DNA of 39,201 nt from contig NZ_PPEK01000018.1 of assembly GCF_002899715.1 (NCBI RefSeq), positions 1 to 39,201 of the forward strand. Reading direction: 5' to 3'. Source of the stretch: Enteroscipio rubneri (GTDB lineage: Bacteria; Actinomycetota; Coriobacteriia; Coriobacteriales; Eggerthellaceae). The translations under genes and the position numbers were made by a program. Shown piece by piece: positions 29,403-36,627 of this stretch; position 1 is the first letter of the stretch, and each line of letters opens with the position of its first letter. A model generated the notes under the pieces. That model was not told the DNA's origin and made no database searches. It saw nothing but the letters and a program-made list of their open reading frames with translations.

Positions 29403-29825
29403 CTAAGCGTACTGTCCGGTCGTGGTGACGACCAGGCGGCCGTTCTTCACGCCCTTGGTTCCCAGAATAATGTTGGCGATATCCTGCACCAGGCCGGTCT
29501 CCCCGCGCAGCACGATGACCTCGAGGCAATGGTGGGCATCAAGGTGCACGTGCATGGACGAAACGATGGATTCGAAGTATTCATGCTGGATGGCATGCAG
29601 CTTTTCCTGCAGATCGTTGGCGTGATGGTCGAACACGATGGTGAGCGTGCCGACCACCTCCGTGCCCGGCGTTGCGCACTCGTCTTCCACCAGAGCGTCG
29701 CGCACGAGGTCGCGCACCACTTCGCTGCGGTTCTTCGCGAGCCCGCGGCGGGCCACCAGCCTATCGAACCTCATGAGCAGATCCTCGGGCATGGCAACCG
29801 AAAAGCGCATGAGATCGTTGCTCAT
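29403..29825 (-). CDS. nikR: NikR, nickel-responsive repressor
   Basis: NikR is a ribbon-helix-helix repressor that binds DNA when nickel fills its regulatory site. The 140-residue protein has the N-terminal RHH domain (1-45: LMRFSVAMPEDLLMRFD, then a helix with NRSEVVRDLVRDAL) and the C-terminal ACT-like domain. The high-affinity nickel ligands are all there: H81, H92, H94 and C100, matching H76, H87, H89 and C95 of the E. coli protein. It starts 12 bp after the unknown 84-residue gene, so the two are co-transcribed. With hypE downstream, it probably ties nickel supply to hydrogenase maturation. Confidence 0.94.
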   Translation of the reverse strand: MSNDLMRFSVAMPEDLLMRFDRLVARRGLAKNRSEVVRDLVRDALVEDECATPGTEVVGTLTIVFDHHANDLQEKLHAIQHEYFESIVSSMHVHLDAHHCLEVIVLRGETGLVQDIANIILGTKGVKNGRLVVTTTGQYA

Positions 29826-29837
29826 GTGCCGCTGCCC

Positions 29838-30092
29838 TTACACCAAGCTGACAGTGACGTTGCTCGAGGCCTGCGCATCGTCTTCGAGCGCATCCTTAGC
29901 CTCGTCGAGCAGCGCCCGCACATCGTCGAGCAGCGCCTGAGCCGCGTGCATCTTCTCGGACACCGTGGGGAACCCGGCATCGCCCGCCATGTGGCCGAGC
30001 GTGTGCGCCCACCGTCGCTCCAGCTTGATATGATCGTCTATTTGGTCGACCATTTGCTCAAACTGACCAGTATTGATACCGTTTGTACACAT
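29838..30092 (-). CDS. Unknown 84-residue protein co-transcribed with nikR
   Basis: A small, acidic, probably all-helical protein; I do not recognise its family. The middle has H23-x18 spaced histidines and a methionine-rich patch (LERRWAHTLGHMAGDAG, VSEKMHAA), and the last third is a Leu/Asp/Glu helix (LLDDVRALLDEAKDALEDD). TAGGAG precedes the ATG at 30092 well. It is first in a unit with nikR (12-bp gap). Histidines and acidic residues could bind metal, but that is an inference from context. Its promoter (TTGCAG, 17 bp, TATAAC) is at 30169-30197. Confidence 0.72.
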   Translation of the reverse strand: MCTNGINTGQFEQMVDQIDDHIKLERRWAHTLGHMAGDAGFPTVSEKMHAAQALLDDVRALLDEAKDALEDDAQASSNVTVSLV

Positions 30093-30158
30093 CGGTTCTC
30101 CTATCGTCTAACTGCGCCCGACGCTTCCGTTCCGCAGTCGTGGGCGCTCGTTTCTTGC

Positions 30159-30197
30159 TAGTATGATCGTTATACGGCGAACGTGAGGCAACTGCAA
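30159..30197. promoter_or_regulatory. Divergent promoters with NikR-like palindrome
   Basis: Minus strand: TTGCAG (30192-30197), 17 bp, TATAAC (30169-30174), for the nikR unit. Plus strand: extended -10 TGC-TAGTAT (hexamer 30159-30164), for the 156-residue gene. Both -10 boxes are covered by GTATGATCGTTATAC (30161-30175). Its arms GTATGA and TTATAC resemble the NikR half-sites GTATGA/TCATAC, though the known E. coli spacing is 16 bases, not 3. Confidence 0.55.
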
Positions 30198-30205
30198 GGG
30201 GTCGT

Positions 30206-30676
30206 GTGAAAATGTCCGTGAATGGTAACATGTACGAGGTCACGCTGAATGAGACGTGGGATCTGTTCGGAGCCCACTTGGACGGTGCGCACGCGGCGCT
30301 CGTATGCGTGCTGAGCGCAAAGCCCCTCGAAGAGCGCGGGTGCACGGCACTGCGCAGCTCGGCCGATGCGCTCGGTTACGGCCGAGATGCCTGCACGTTC
30401 ATCGCGCTTGATGCGGGCGACGGCAGCCTGCTCGACGAGCAGGCGCTGTTCCTGCTTATGGAAGGTTTGGATCCTGTATGCCTTGTTGCCGCAGACAACG
30501 ACGCGGCAGAGGCGCTCGGCCGCGCATACCGCTGCTCGGTGGAAACCGGGAAGGCGAACCACGTGTTCGGCCGCACCTGCATCGCGTTTCGGGACTTCGA
30601 CGCGATGCTTGACGACGGGCAGGACAAACAAATCGCCTGGGCTCTGCTCAAGAAGCTGCCGAAGTTCGGAGACTAG
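30206..30676 (+). CDS. Unknown 156-residue soluble protein
   Basis: No family is recognised. The protein is cytoplasmic and mixed alpha/beta: a short N-terminal strand pair, then alternating strands and helices (AALVCVLSAKPL, CTFIALDAGDGS, DPVCLVAADNDAA, NHVFGRTCIAFRDFD) as in a Rossmann-like or other three-layer fold, and a basic C-terminal helix (ALLKKLPKF). No catalytic motif stands out. The GTG at 30206 has AAGGGG four bases upstream; the in-frame ATG at 30212 with ten-base spacing is about as likely. It is divergent from the nikR unit and shares its promoter region, so it may be under NikR as well. A terminator hairpin follows. Confidence 0.78.
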   Translation: MKMSVNGNMYEVTLNETWDLFGAHLDGAHAALVCVLSAKPLEERGCTALRSSADALGYGRDACTFIALDAGDGSLLDEQALFLLMEGLDPVCLVAADNDAAEALGRAYRCSVETGKANHVFGRTCIAFRDFDAMLDDGQDKQIAWALLKKLPKFGD

Positions 30677-30693
30677 AGAACGCCGAGACCGGA

Positions 30694-30728
30694 AACGCCT
30701 CGGGATCGGCGATGTATCCCGAGGCGTT
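30694..30728 (+). terminator. Hairpin after the 156-residue gene
   Basis: A perfect 13-bp stem (30694-30706 with 30716-30728) around a 9-base loop lies 18 bp after the stop. No clear T-run follows. Confidence 0.65.
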
Positions 30729-30739
30729 CTGCGTACGTA

Positions 30740-30755
30740 TGTTTCACGTGAAACA
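30740..30755. promoter_or_regulatory. parS: parS site (ParB binding)
   Basis: A third perfect TGTTTCACGTGAAACA, 12 bp after the terminator hairpin, 1.4 kb from the second site. Confidence 0.92.
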
Positions 30756-30819
30756 ATCTTGCGGCGGCGCGAAACGAAACCGAGAGTGCGAGCCTGAATG
30801 CCGGCCGCGCGAGGCGCGT

Positions 30820-30923
30820 GTCGAGAGGCGCGGACACGAAGCGCAAGCCGAGGGCGAGGACGCGAGGTGCGAGCCGAGAGGCGCATGTCCGAACCGAAGC
30901 CGAGGGCGCATGTCCGAAGACGA
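30820..30923. repeat. Degenerate 26-bp tandem repeat, about four copies
   Basis: Units start at 30820, 30846, 30872 and 30898 with an exact 26-base period. The unit opens with AGCCGAGGGCG or AGCCGAGAGGCG; the last two copies share GCGCATGTCCGAA. The rest of 30756-31026 is GC-rich with no gene that I can support. Confidence 0.55.
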
Positions 30924-31026
30924 CAGCTTGCGCTCACATACCGGCGTGCACGGCAGTGCGAACTTCGGCGCCGATCCGCGTCAACGCGAGGCGCGAGTCA
31001 GCCGCGAACACCTTCGTACGTCGACA

Positions 31027-32442
31027 CTATGCCATGACGGCGCTCTCGGCGGCCTTCAACAGGTCGCGCACCTCGTCCATCGTCTCGGCCTCGGCGTAGA
31101 TGCGCACGAGCGGCTCGGTGCCGGAGGGGCGCATCATGACCCACGCATCGCCTTCGAGGTAGAACTTCACGCCGTCGCGACGATCCACGTCCACCACCTT
31201 CTTGCCGCACATCTCGTCGGGCGCGTAGCTCGGCACGATGTTCGCGCGGAAGTTCGCCATCTGCTCGTCGGTAATCTTCAGGCCCTGGCGCTCGAACTCC
31301 AGCTTGCCCACCTTCTCGAACATATCGTCCACCAGCTGGCCCAGGCTCATGCCGCGCTGCGCCATCGTCTCGCACAGCAGCAGCGCCATCAGCAGGCCAT
31401 CGCGCTCCATGACATGGCTGGGGATGCCGATGCCGCCGGACTCCTCGCCGCCCAGCATGACGTCGCCCTTCTCCATCTCGGCGTAGATCCACTTGAAGCC
31501 CACCGGCGTGCTGGTCAGCTCAAGGCCGAGGCGCTTGCACTGGCGCGCGAGCATGGCCGACGCGGTGATGGTGGACACGACGCGGCCGGTGAGGCCCTTG
31601 TCCTCGGCGAGGTGCGAGGTAAGCAGCGTGATGATGCGGTGCGGGTTCACGAAGTTGCCGTGCTCGTCCACCGCGCCGATGCGATCGGCGTCGCCGTCGT
31701 TGATGAAGCCCGCGTCGTAGCCCAGCTCGGGAACCTTTGCGATGCAGCGGTCCACCCAAGGCGGAATAGGCTCGGGATGCAAACCGTCAAACGTCGGATC
31801 CTCGGCGTTGTTGATCTCGCACACCTCCACGCCCAGATCGCGCAGCAGCGTTGCCAGGTAGATGCGGCCCGCGCCGTACAGCGGATCCACCACCACGCGC
31901 AGGTTGGCGTTGCGAATAGCCTCGGCGTCGACGCGCTCCTTGAGCGTAGCGAGGTACGGAGTCATGAGGTCGACCGTCTCGCACGTGCCACGCGCCTCGG
32001 TGGGCTCGTCGGCGAAGGCGGCTTCCACGCGGTCAGTAAACTCCTTGCCCGCCGCGCCGCCGTCGGACATGCGCAGCTTCACGCCCAGGTACTCAGCCGG
32101 GTTGTGGCTGCTAGTCAGCATGATGCCGCCCACCGCGTCGGCGTCCTGGGCGACCGACCAGCACAGCGTGGGCGTGGGGCAGTAGTCCTGCGTGAGCTTG
32201 ACGGCGAAGCCCTGCGCCGCTGCGACTTCGGCCGCGAGCTGCGCGTAGGCGTGCGCGTCCTGGCGGCAGTCGTGGCCCACGATGAGGGTGCCGGGCGCAT
32301 CCTGGGCGCGGCCAGCCGCAAGAGCGTCTTCCTTGAAAACGCGCGCCGCCGCGTCGATGACGCGCACAAGGTTGTCGTTGGTGAAATCCTCGCCGATGAC
32401 GGCTCGCCAGCCATCGGTTCCGAAGTGAATGCCATCTGCCAC
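31027..32442 (-). CDS. Phosphoglucomutase/phosphomannomutase family protein
   Basis: The 471-residue enzyme should move phosphate between C1 and C6 of a hexose (alpha-D-phosphohexomutase family). All four active-site loops are there: the phosphoserine loop TSSHNPAE, the metal loop DGDADR, the sugar-binding loop GGEESGG and the phosphate-binding loop RPSGTEP. The likely product, glucose 1-phosphate, would feed UDP-glucose and so GalE, encoded 4 kb away. The start is GTG at 32442, backed by AAAGGA eight bases upstream; the ATG at 32478 has no ribosome binding site. A TATAAT box (minus strand, 32514-32519) is the probable -10. Confidence 0.92.
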   Translation of the reverse strand: MADGIHFGTDGWRAVIGEDFTNDNLVRVIDAAARVFKEDALAAGRAQDAPGTLIVGHDCRQDAHAYAQLAAEVAAAQGFAVKLTQDYCPTPTLCWSVAQDADAVGGIMLTSSHNPAEYLGVKLRMSDGGAAGKEFTDRVEAAFADEPTEARGTCETVDLMTPYLATLKERVDAEAIRNANLRVVVDPLYGAGRIYLATLLRDLGVEVCEINNAEDPTFDGLHPEPIPPWVDRCIAKVPELGYDAGFINDGDADRIGAVDEHGNFVNPHRIITLLTSHLAEDKGLTGRVVSTITASAMLARQCKRLGLELTSTPVGFKWIYAEMEKGDVMLGGEESGGIGIPSHVMERDGLLMALLLCETMAQRGMSLGQLVDDMFEKVGKLEFERQGLKITDEQMANFRANIVPSYAPDEMCGKKVVDVDRRDGVKFYLEGDAWVMMRPSGTEPLVRIYAEAETMDEVRDLLKAAESAVMA

Positions 32443-32513
32443 GGAGCGTCCTTTCCGTCGATCTGCCGCCGCGCTCATTGCGCGGTCGACCGTTCGTGAG
32501 GTTCGTGCTCCGT

Positions 32514-32519
32514 ATTATA
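32514..32519 (-). promoter_or_regulatory. -10 box of the phosphohexomutase gene
   Basis: Consensus TATAAT on the minus strand, about 65 bases before the GTG start. A good -35 is not seen. Confidence 0.5.
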
Positions 32520-32594
32520 GTCAAACCGGAACGCGCCGGGCCGATCCGTCGCAAAAGGGGCAGAGAGCCGACGGCGAACCGGATGGTCGTCGAA

Positions 32595-32614
32595 TGCCCC
32601 CCCCTTCGGAGGCA
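32595..32614. promoter_or_regulatory. C5/G-type palindrome upstream of the LuxR gene
   Basis: TGCCCCCCCCTTCGGAGGCA is an imperfect inverted repeat (TGCC arms, C-run against GGAGG). Its centre is about 56 bases before the predicted transcription start of the LuxR gene. It resembles the two palindromes upstream of the flavoreductase gene (36227, 36263). Confidence 0.45.
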
Positions 32615-32645
32615 GCCTTCCGAAACGCACGACCGAGCGATGACA

Positions 32646-32677
32646 TGCTATTCTATTCCTGCGCTGCAAGCAGCGCA
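32646..32677 (+). promoter_or_regulatory. Extended -10 and 5' hairpin of the LuxR gene
   Basis: TGC-TATTCT (hexamer 32649-32654) is an extended -10 with start near 32661. The RNA would begin with the hairpin TGCGCTG-CAAG-CAGCGCA (32660-32677), just before the ribosome binding site. Confidence 0.5.
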
Positions 32678-32696
32678 AATAAGGGAGAGGGAGACC

Positions 32697-34154
32697 GTGG
32701 TAAACGCCTTCAATCGTCTTGATGAACAACGTCGCAATCTTCAGCAGTTCAAGAACGGGATCGCCGCCCACCCGTTCCTTTCCATAGGGTTCGGCCTCTA
32801 TTGGATGCAGACGGTGTTGTTGTTTCAGAGTCCGTATTTGTTTCTGGACCCTTCGCCGCTAGCAGGGCTGTCCTCACTGCCGAAGGGCACCATCGTGTTG
32901 GTGGCGAGCGTGTTCACCTATGTGCTGTGGAGCATGCGCTATCGTCATGTCAACCGCATCAGCGAAGCTCGGTGGTTCCCCATTGCGCTCTGCGGTGCGC
33001 TCGTGCTGGGCGCGCTGCTCTACTGTCTGTATCCATCGCTGCTGAGCGGCAACCGCGATCTTGCCGTTTTGACGTACCTGACGGGTTCAATCCTCATCGG
33101 CTGCGGAACCGCGAATATCTGCCTGGAAACGGGGCGTGTGTTTGGCTTCTTGGGCCCGCTTCAAGTGCTGTTTCACGGTAGCGCAGCGCTGCTCATCGGA
33201 ACGTTCGGCGCGCTCGCGCTGTCGGCTTTTCCCGGAGAGGTGGGGCGTGTCGCGCTCGTGCTCATGCCCGTTCCGATGGTGGCATGCCTCTGGAAGAGCA
33301 TCCGGGGGCTGCCGGCCCGCGAGCTGTACGGCCAAGGCATGCAGATCGAGGTGCGCGTGCCCACGAAGTTCCTCGTCACCTCGTTTTTTCAGGGTTTGGG
33401 CCTGGGCGTGATGCACAGCTTTCTGATCAGCAGCTTCGGAAGCTCCACCATTGTGGTGAGCATGGGATACCTGGCCGCCGTCGTGCTGCTGTTCTTCTGC
33501 GCGGTCGCCGTGAAGAACAACTTCGATGCACTCATTTACCGCATCGGTTTTCCCCTTATGGCAAGCGGGTTTTTCATCGTCAGCATGCTCGAGCCAGCGC
33601 TGTTCGTCGGGGTGCTCGGCCTTGATGCCGGCTACTGCTTTCTGTACCTCATGCAGTGTTCGCTATGCGCTTACCTGGCAAAAGGACTGGGCCAGCCACC
33701 TATCTGGATCATCGGCACGGGAACGGCATGTCTGCTGGCCGGCCAATTCGTTGGCAGCGTGGTTGACGTGCTCGTGCCCGATTGGCATGCGCTGGCCATC
33801 TTCACCGCATTCGTCCTTCTACTTGCCGCGCTGTTCATGACAAGCAGCCGGAACATCAGGCTGGGCTGGGGCGCGGTCAGCCCCGGCGCAAGCGCTCCGA
33901 GCACCGGCTCTGAAAACGGCCTGGCCGTCGCCTGTCAGATGCTCGCCACCGAACATCGGCTGTCGAAACGCGAGACCGAGGTGTTCGATCTCGTCGTGAA
34001 GGGATACAGCCGCAAAGCCATTGCGCGCGAGCTCAACATAGCCGAGGAGACGGTGAAAACGCACTCGGGCCGCATCTACCAGAAATTCCTCGTGCATTCA
34101 AAGCAGGAGCTCATCGAGCTTGTGGCACAGCGAGCCACGGCGATGGACAACTAG
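32697..34154 (+). CDS. Membrane-bound LuxR-type transcriptional regulator
   Basis: A 485-residue protein with about ten to twelve hydrophobic helices (residues 25-390), laid out like a major-facilitator transporter, then a C-terminal LuxR/FixJ helix-turn-helix (about 420-480): RLSKRETEVFDLVVKGYSRK followed by AIARELNIAEETVKTHSGRIY. Such regulators are very numerous in Eggerthella and relatives, where they sit beside respiratory flavoreductase genes. The membrane part probably senses an extracellular or membrane ligand. The start is GTG at 32697 after AGGGAGAGGGAG; upstream in-frame ATGs would place polar sequence before the first helix and lack such a site. It is convergent with the flavoreductase, its likely target. 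Confidence 0.9.
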   Translation: MVNAFNRLDEQRRNLQQFKNGIAAHPFLSIGFGLYWMQTVLLFQSPYLFLDPSPLAGLSSLPKGTIVLVASVFTYVLWSMRYRHVNRISEARWFPIALCGALVLGALLYCLYPSLLSGNRDLAVLTYLTGSILIGCGTANICLETGRVFGFLGPLQVLFHGSAALLIGTFGALALSAFPGEVGRVALVLMPVPMVACLWKSIRGLPARELYGQGMQIEVRVPTKFLVTSFFQGLGLGVMHSFLISSFGSSTIVVSMGYLAAVVLLFFCAVAVKNNFDALIYRIGFPLMASGFFIVSMLEPALFVGVLGLDAGYCFLYLMQCSLCAYLAKGLGQPPIWIIGTGTACLLAGQFVGSVVDVLVPDWHALAIFTAFVLLLAALFMTSSRNIRLGWGAVSPGASAPSTGSENGLAVACQMLATEHRLSKRETEVFDLVVKGYSRKAIARELNIAEETVKTHSGRIYQKFLVHSKQELIELVAQRATAMDN

Positions 34155-34270
34155 CCCCGATGCCTGCACTCGAGCAGGCACGTCAGCATGCTGAGGAGGG
34201 CCTCTTCATGCCGCGAGGGGTACGCGGTGGCATACAGCGGAACCGACGGAGCGGCAATCGGATGGAAAAC

Positions 34271-34301
34271 GGATCGGGCCCCGCTCAGCGGGGCCCGATC
34301 C
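34271..34301. terminator. Bidirectional terminator between LuxR and flavoreductase genes
   Basis: A perfect 14-bp stem (34271-34284 with 34288-34301) and a 3-base loop. On the minus strand GTTTTCC follows, so it suits the flavoreductase transcript best. Confidence 0.75.
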
Positions 34302-34391
34302 TGGGAGGGAATGGCCAATGTGGCCGGATTGGCATCGTGCGCGTTCAGACGGGTACCGGCGAACGGTTAGAACCGCAGGACGCGCTCGGGG

Positions 34392-36134
34392 TTATTCGTT
34401 CTCGGCAATGTACTTGCCGGTGAGGTAGCCGAATGTCACGCAGTTCATACCGTAGTTTGCTCCCTCGATCATGAACGTGTAGGTGCCGGAGAACATATCG
34501 CCCACCATGGTGCCCACGTTGTACAGGCCCGGGATGGGATTATCCTCGGCATCGCACACCTGCATGTGCACATTGGTGTTCAGGCCGCCCATGACAGTGA
34601 GGAAGCCGAACGTGTCGGTCCATTCGCCGTAGAACGGGCCTTCCGCGATGGGATGCAGATGCTTCGGATCCTTGTGGAAGTCCTCGTCGACGCCTTTCGT
34701 CGCCAGCTCGTTGTAACGCTTCACCGTTTCGATGGTCTCGGCGGGCAGGCCCAGCTTCTCGATAACCTCCTCAACGGTTGCACCGGTGACGTAGTTCGGG
34801 TTCTTGCCCGACGCTGCCTCCGCCCACGATGCCTTGACGGCAGCCACGGCTTCATCGCCGGTCATCATGGAATCATTCGTCCAGTCGCCGGAAACGGCCT
34901 CGTAGTTCGCGTAGCCGGCATCCCAGATGGCAAACGCCTTCTTCTCGGGCAGCATCATGATGTTCTGGCTGGCCAGGGGGCCGATGCAATTCTCGTTCAT
35001 GAAACGCTGGCCGTCGCGGTCGACGAGCAGGCCGAGGTGGTTCGTGTACAGGTTGCGCGGACCAGGCCCCCAATACGCGCCCATCGTGCAGTTCGGGAAG
35101 CTCTTCTGCCAGGCGGCGCCTACCCACAGTCCCATCTTCTGGCCCTGCCCCTTGAAGATACCGCCGTAGCGGAATCCCTGATCGTAGTCAGGCTTGCCAT
35201 CGTACACGTCGTCGGTGACGTAGTCGGCGGTCTCGGGGCAGAAGCGGTGCATCATATCGCGGTCGCCGGAGAAGTCGCCCGTGGCTAAAACGATTGCCTT
35301 CTTGCCCACGTACTTGGCATAGGTATCGTCCTCGCGCTTGCAGATGACAGCGGTCACGCGGCCGGTGTTGTCATCCTCGCGGATGAGCTGCTCGGCAACG
35401 TTCTTGTAGTAGATCTTGCCGCCTAAATCCTCTTCGAGGTGACGGGCGAGCTCCCACACAAACAGCGGCTGCATTTTGCCGGTGACGACCTCAAGGCCCT
35501 CTTCCGGCGGCGTCTGGCCGTTAAGATCCCAGCCGACGGCCGCAGTGCGCTGCAGGTACAGGCTGTCCTCGTCGTCAGGCGTGCCAATCTCAATGGTGAT
35601 ACCGTAGCCCGCCTTCTCCATAAGATCGCAGGCCCAGTTCATGGCTTCTTCGGAGTTGTTGTAATGTTGGTACCACTTGCGCTGATCGACCTTGTGCGTC
35701 TGGCAGAAGATCTCCTTCTCATACTGCTCGACCGGAACGCGGGGGTAACCCTCTTTCTCGAACGCCTTGCAGTACACGGCGTTGTTCGAACCACCGCGCG
35801 ACGTGGGCTTGGTGGATGCGGACGCGATGACCACATCAAGGCCGGCTTCAGCCGCGCTATTGGCCGTCATGAGGCCCGACGTGCCCGCACCGACCACGAT
35901 GACATCGGCTTCGATGGTTTCGGCAATGTCAGAATCAGCAATAGGCTCGGGGGGGATTTCGAACGACCACTTGCGCTGCATGGTTTCCGCGGTGTTGTAC
36001 GCTTCGCCGTCAGCGGTCGCGGTACCCTGGTCGGACGCGTTCGAAGGTGCGCAACCTGCAAGCGCGGTGGCGCCGACGGCGCCGACGGCCGTCATGGCAG
36101 CACCCTTGAGGAAACTCCTGCGATTCAGTTCCAT
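34392..36134 (-). CDS. Tat-exported FAD-dependent reductase (fumarate reductase/urocanate reductase-like), lipoprotein
   Basis: A 580-residue exported flavoprotein. The N-terminus has a twin-arginine signal (NRRSFLKGA, R5-R6) and a lipobox (ALAGC, C28), so it is probably a Tat-exported lipoprotein. A FAD_binding_2 domain starts with VIVVGAGTSGLM (G82, G84, G87) and the adenine/phosphate region continues with a Ser-rich stretch. The C-terminus has NPIPGLYNVGTMVGD. The catalytic-type segment, usually GNRLGGN in fumarate reductases, here reads GTYTFMIEGANYG, so the usual arginine is missing and the substrate is likely not fumarate. No cytochrome or FMN domain is present; electrons must come from another protein. 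AAAGGAG six bases before ATG 36134 fixes the start. Confidence 0.92.
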   Translation of the reverse strand: MELNRRSFLKGAAMTAVGAVGATALAGCAPSNASDQGTATADGEAYNTAETMQRKWSFEIPPEPIADSDIAETIEADVIVVGAGTSGLMTANSAAEAGLDVVIASASTKPTSRGGSNNAVYCKAFEKEGYPRVPVEQYEKEIFCQTHKVDQRKWYQHYNNSEEAMNWACDLMEKAGYGITIEIGTPDDEDSLYLQRTAAVGWDLNGQTPPEEGLEVVTGKMQPLFVWELARHLEEDLGGKIYYKNVAEQLIREDDNTGRVTAVICKREDDTYAKYVGKKAIVLATGDFSGDRDMMHRFCPETADYVTDDVYDGKPDYDQGFRYGGIFKGQGQKMGLWVGAAWQKSFPNCTMGAYWGPGPRNLYTNHLGLLVDRDGQRFMNENCIGPLASQNIMMLPEKKAFAIWDAGYANYEAVSGDWTNDSMMTGDEAVAAVKASWAEAASGKNPNYVTGATVEEVIEKLGLPAETIETVKRYNELATKGVDEDFHKDPKHLHPIAEGPFYGEWTDTFGFLTVMGGLNTNVHMQVCDAEDNPIPGLYNVGTMVGDMFSGTYTFMIEGANYGMNCVTFGYLTGKYIAENE

Positions 36135-36226
36135 AGTGCACTCCTTTTCGTGCGGAGACCGCGCCTCCCTCCGGCGCTCCCCTCTCCGCTCGTCGTACAA
36201 CCTACGCGGCGGCGCACCGGTTCGCA

Positions 36227-36279
36227 TCCCCCACAAAGGGGGCACCTGCGAAAACGCTCGATTGCCCCCTTTCGGGGGA
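36227..36279. promoter_or_regulatory. Paired C5/G5 palindromes upstream of the flavoreductase
   Basis: TCCCCCACAAAGGGGGCA (36227-36244) and TGCCCCCTTTCGGGGGA (36263-36279) are two copies of one C5-N4/5-G5 palindrome in opposite orientation, centres about 36 bp apart. The gene-proximal copy lies about 50 bases before a possible start (TACGAC -10, minus strand, 36192-36197). They are the probable operators for the LuxR-type regulator. Confidence 0.6.
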
Positions 36280-36627
36280 CACGATGCGCCATCTCGCGTC
36301 CCTGACACCAGGACGGCGCCTTTCTGAAGACAGCCGAACCTCTCCCACGATGCATGGCGAACGAGGAAGCAGGCGTTTTCACGCGTACAGGCGGAAGGAG
36401 GTGCACTCCGCGTCGGAAAGGGCCCGGCATTGAGCAGCGTGCGAGAAGTGGCGCAGGGGGAAGGCCCACCGACACTCCGACGCGAGAAACCCCGCATGTG
36501 GCTTTGGCGGGTTTGCCCCCGAAACGCTTCGATGCTGCTACTATGATCGAGCGGCACCGCGCACCGAGGCGCGCGAGCCGATCGACGGTTTCGAACAGGT
36601 GCGCGCCTGCGCGAGAGGAGAGCTTCG
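36280..36627. other. Divergent spacer between flavoreductase and galE
   Basis: No gene is seen. An extended -10 for galE, TGC-TACTAT, is at 36536-36544 on the plus strand, with start near 36551. Confidence 0.5.

Noticed and set aside
28758-30161. Plus-strand open frame spanning hypE, nikR and the 84-residue gene
   Set aside because: It runs antisense to three recognisable genes and through a parS site; no protein family is seen.
30712-32499. Plus-strand open frame opposite the phosphohexomutase
   Set aside because: It is the antisense shadow of a gene with all four active-site loops, and starts inside the parS/tandem-repeat spacer.
33169-33184. Possible fourth parS inside the LuxR gene (TGTTTCACG...)
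   Set aside because: Only the first half matches; the second arm is not complementary.
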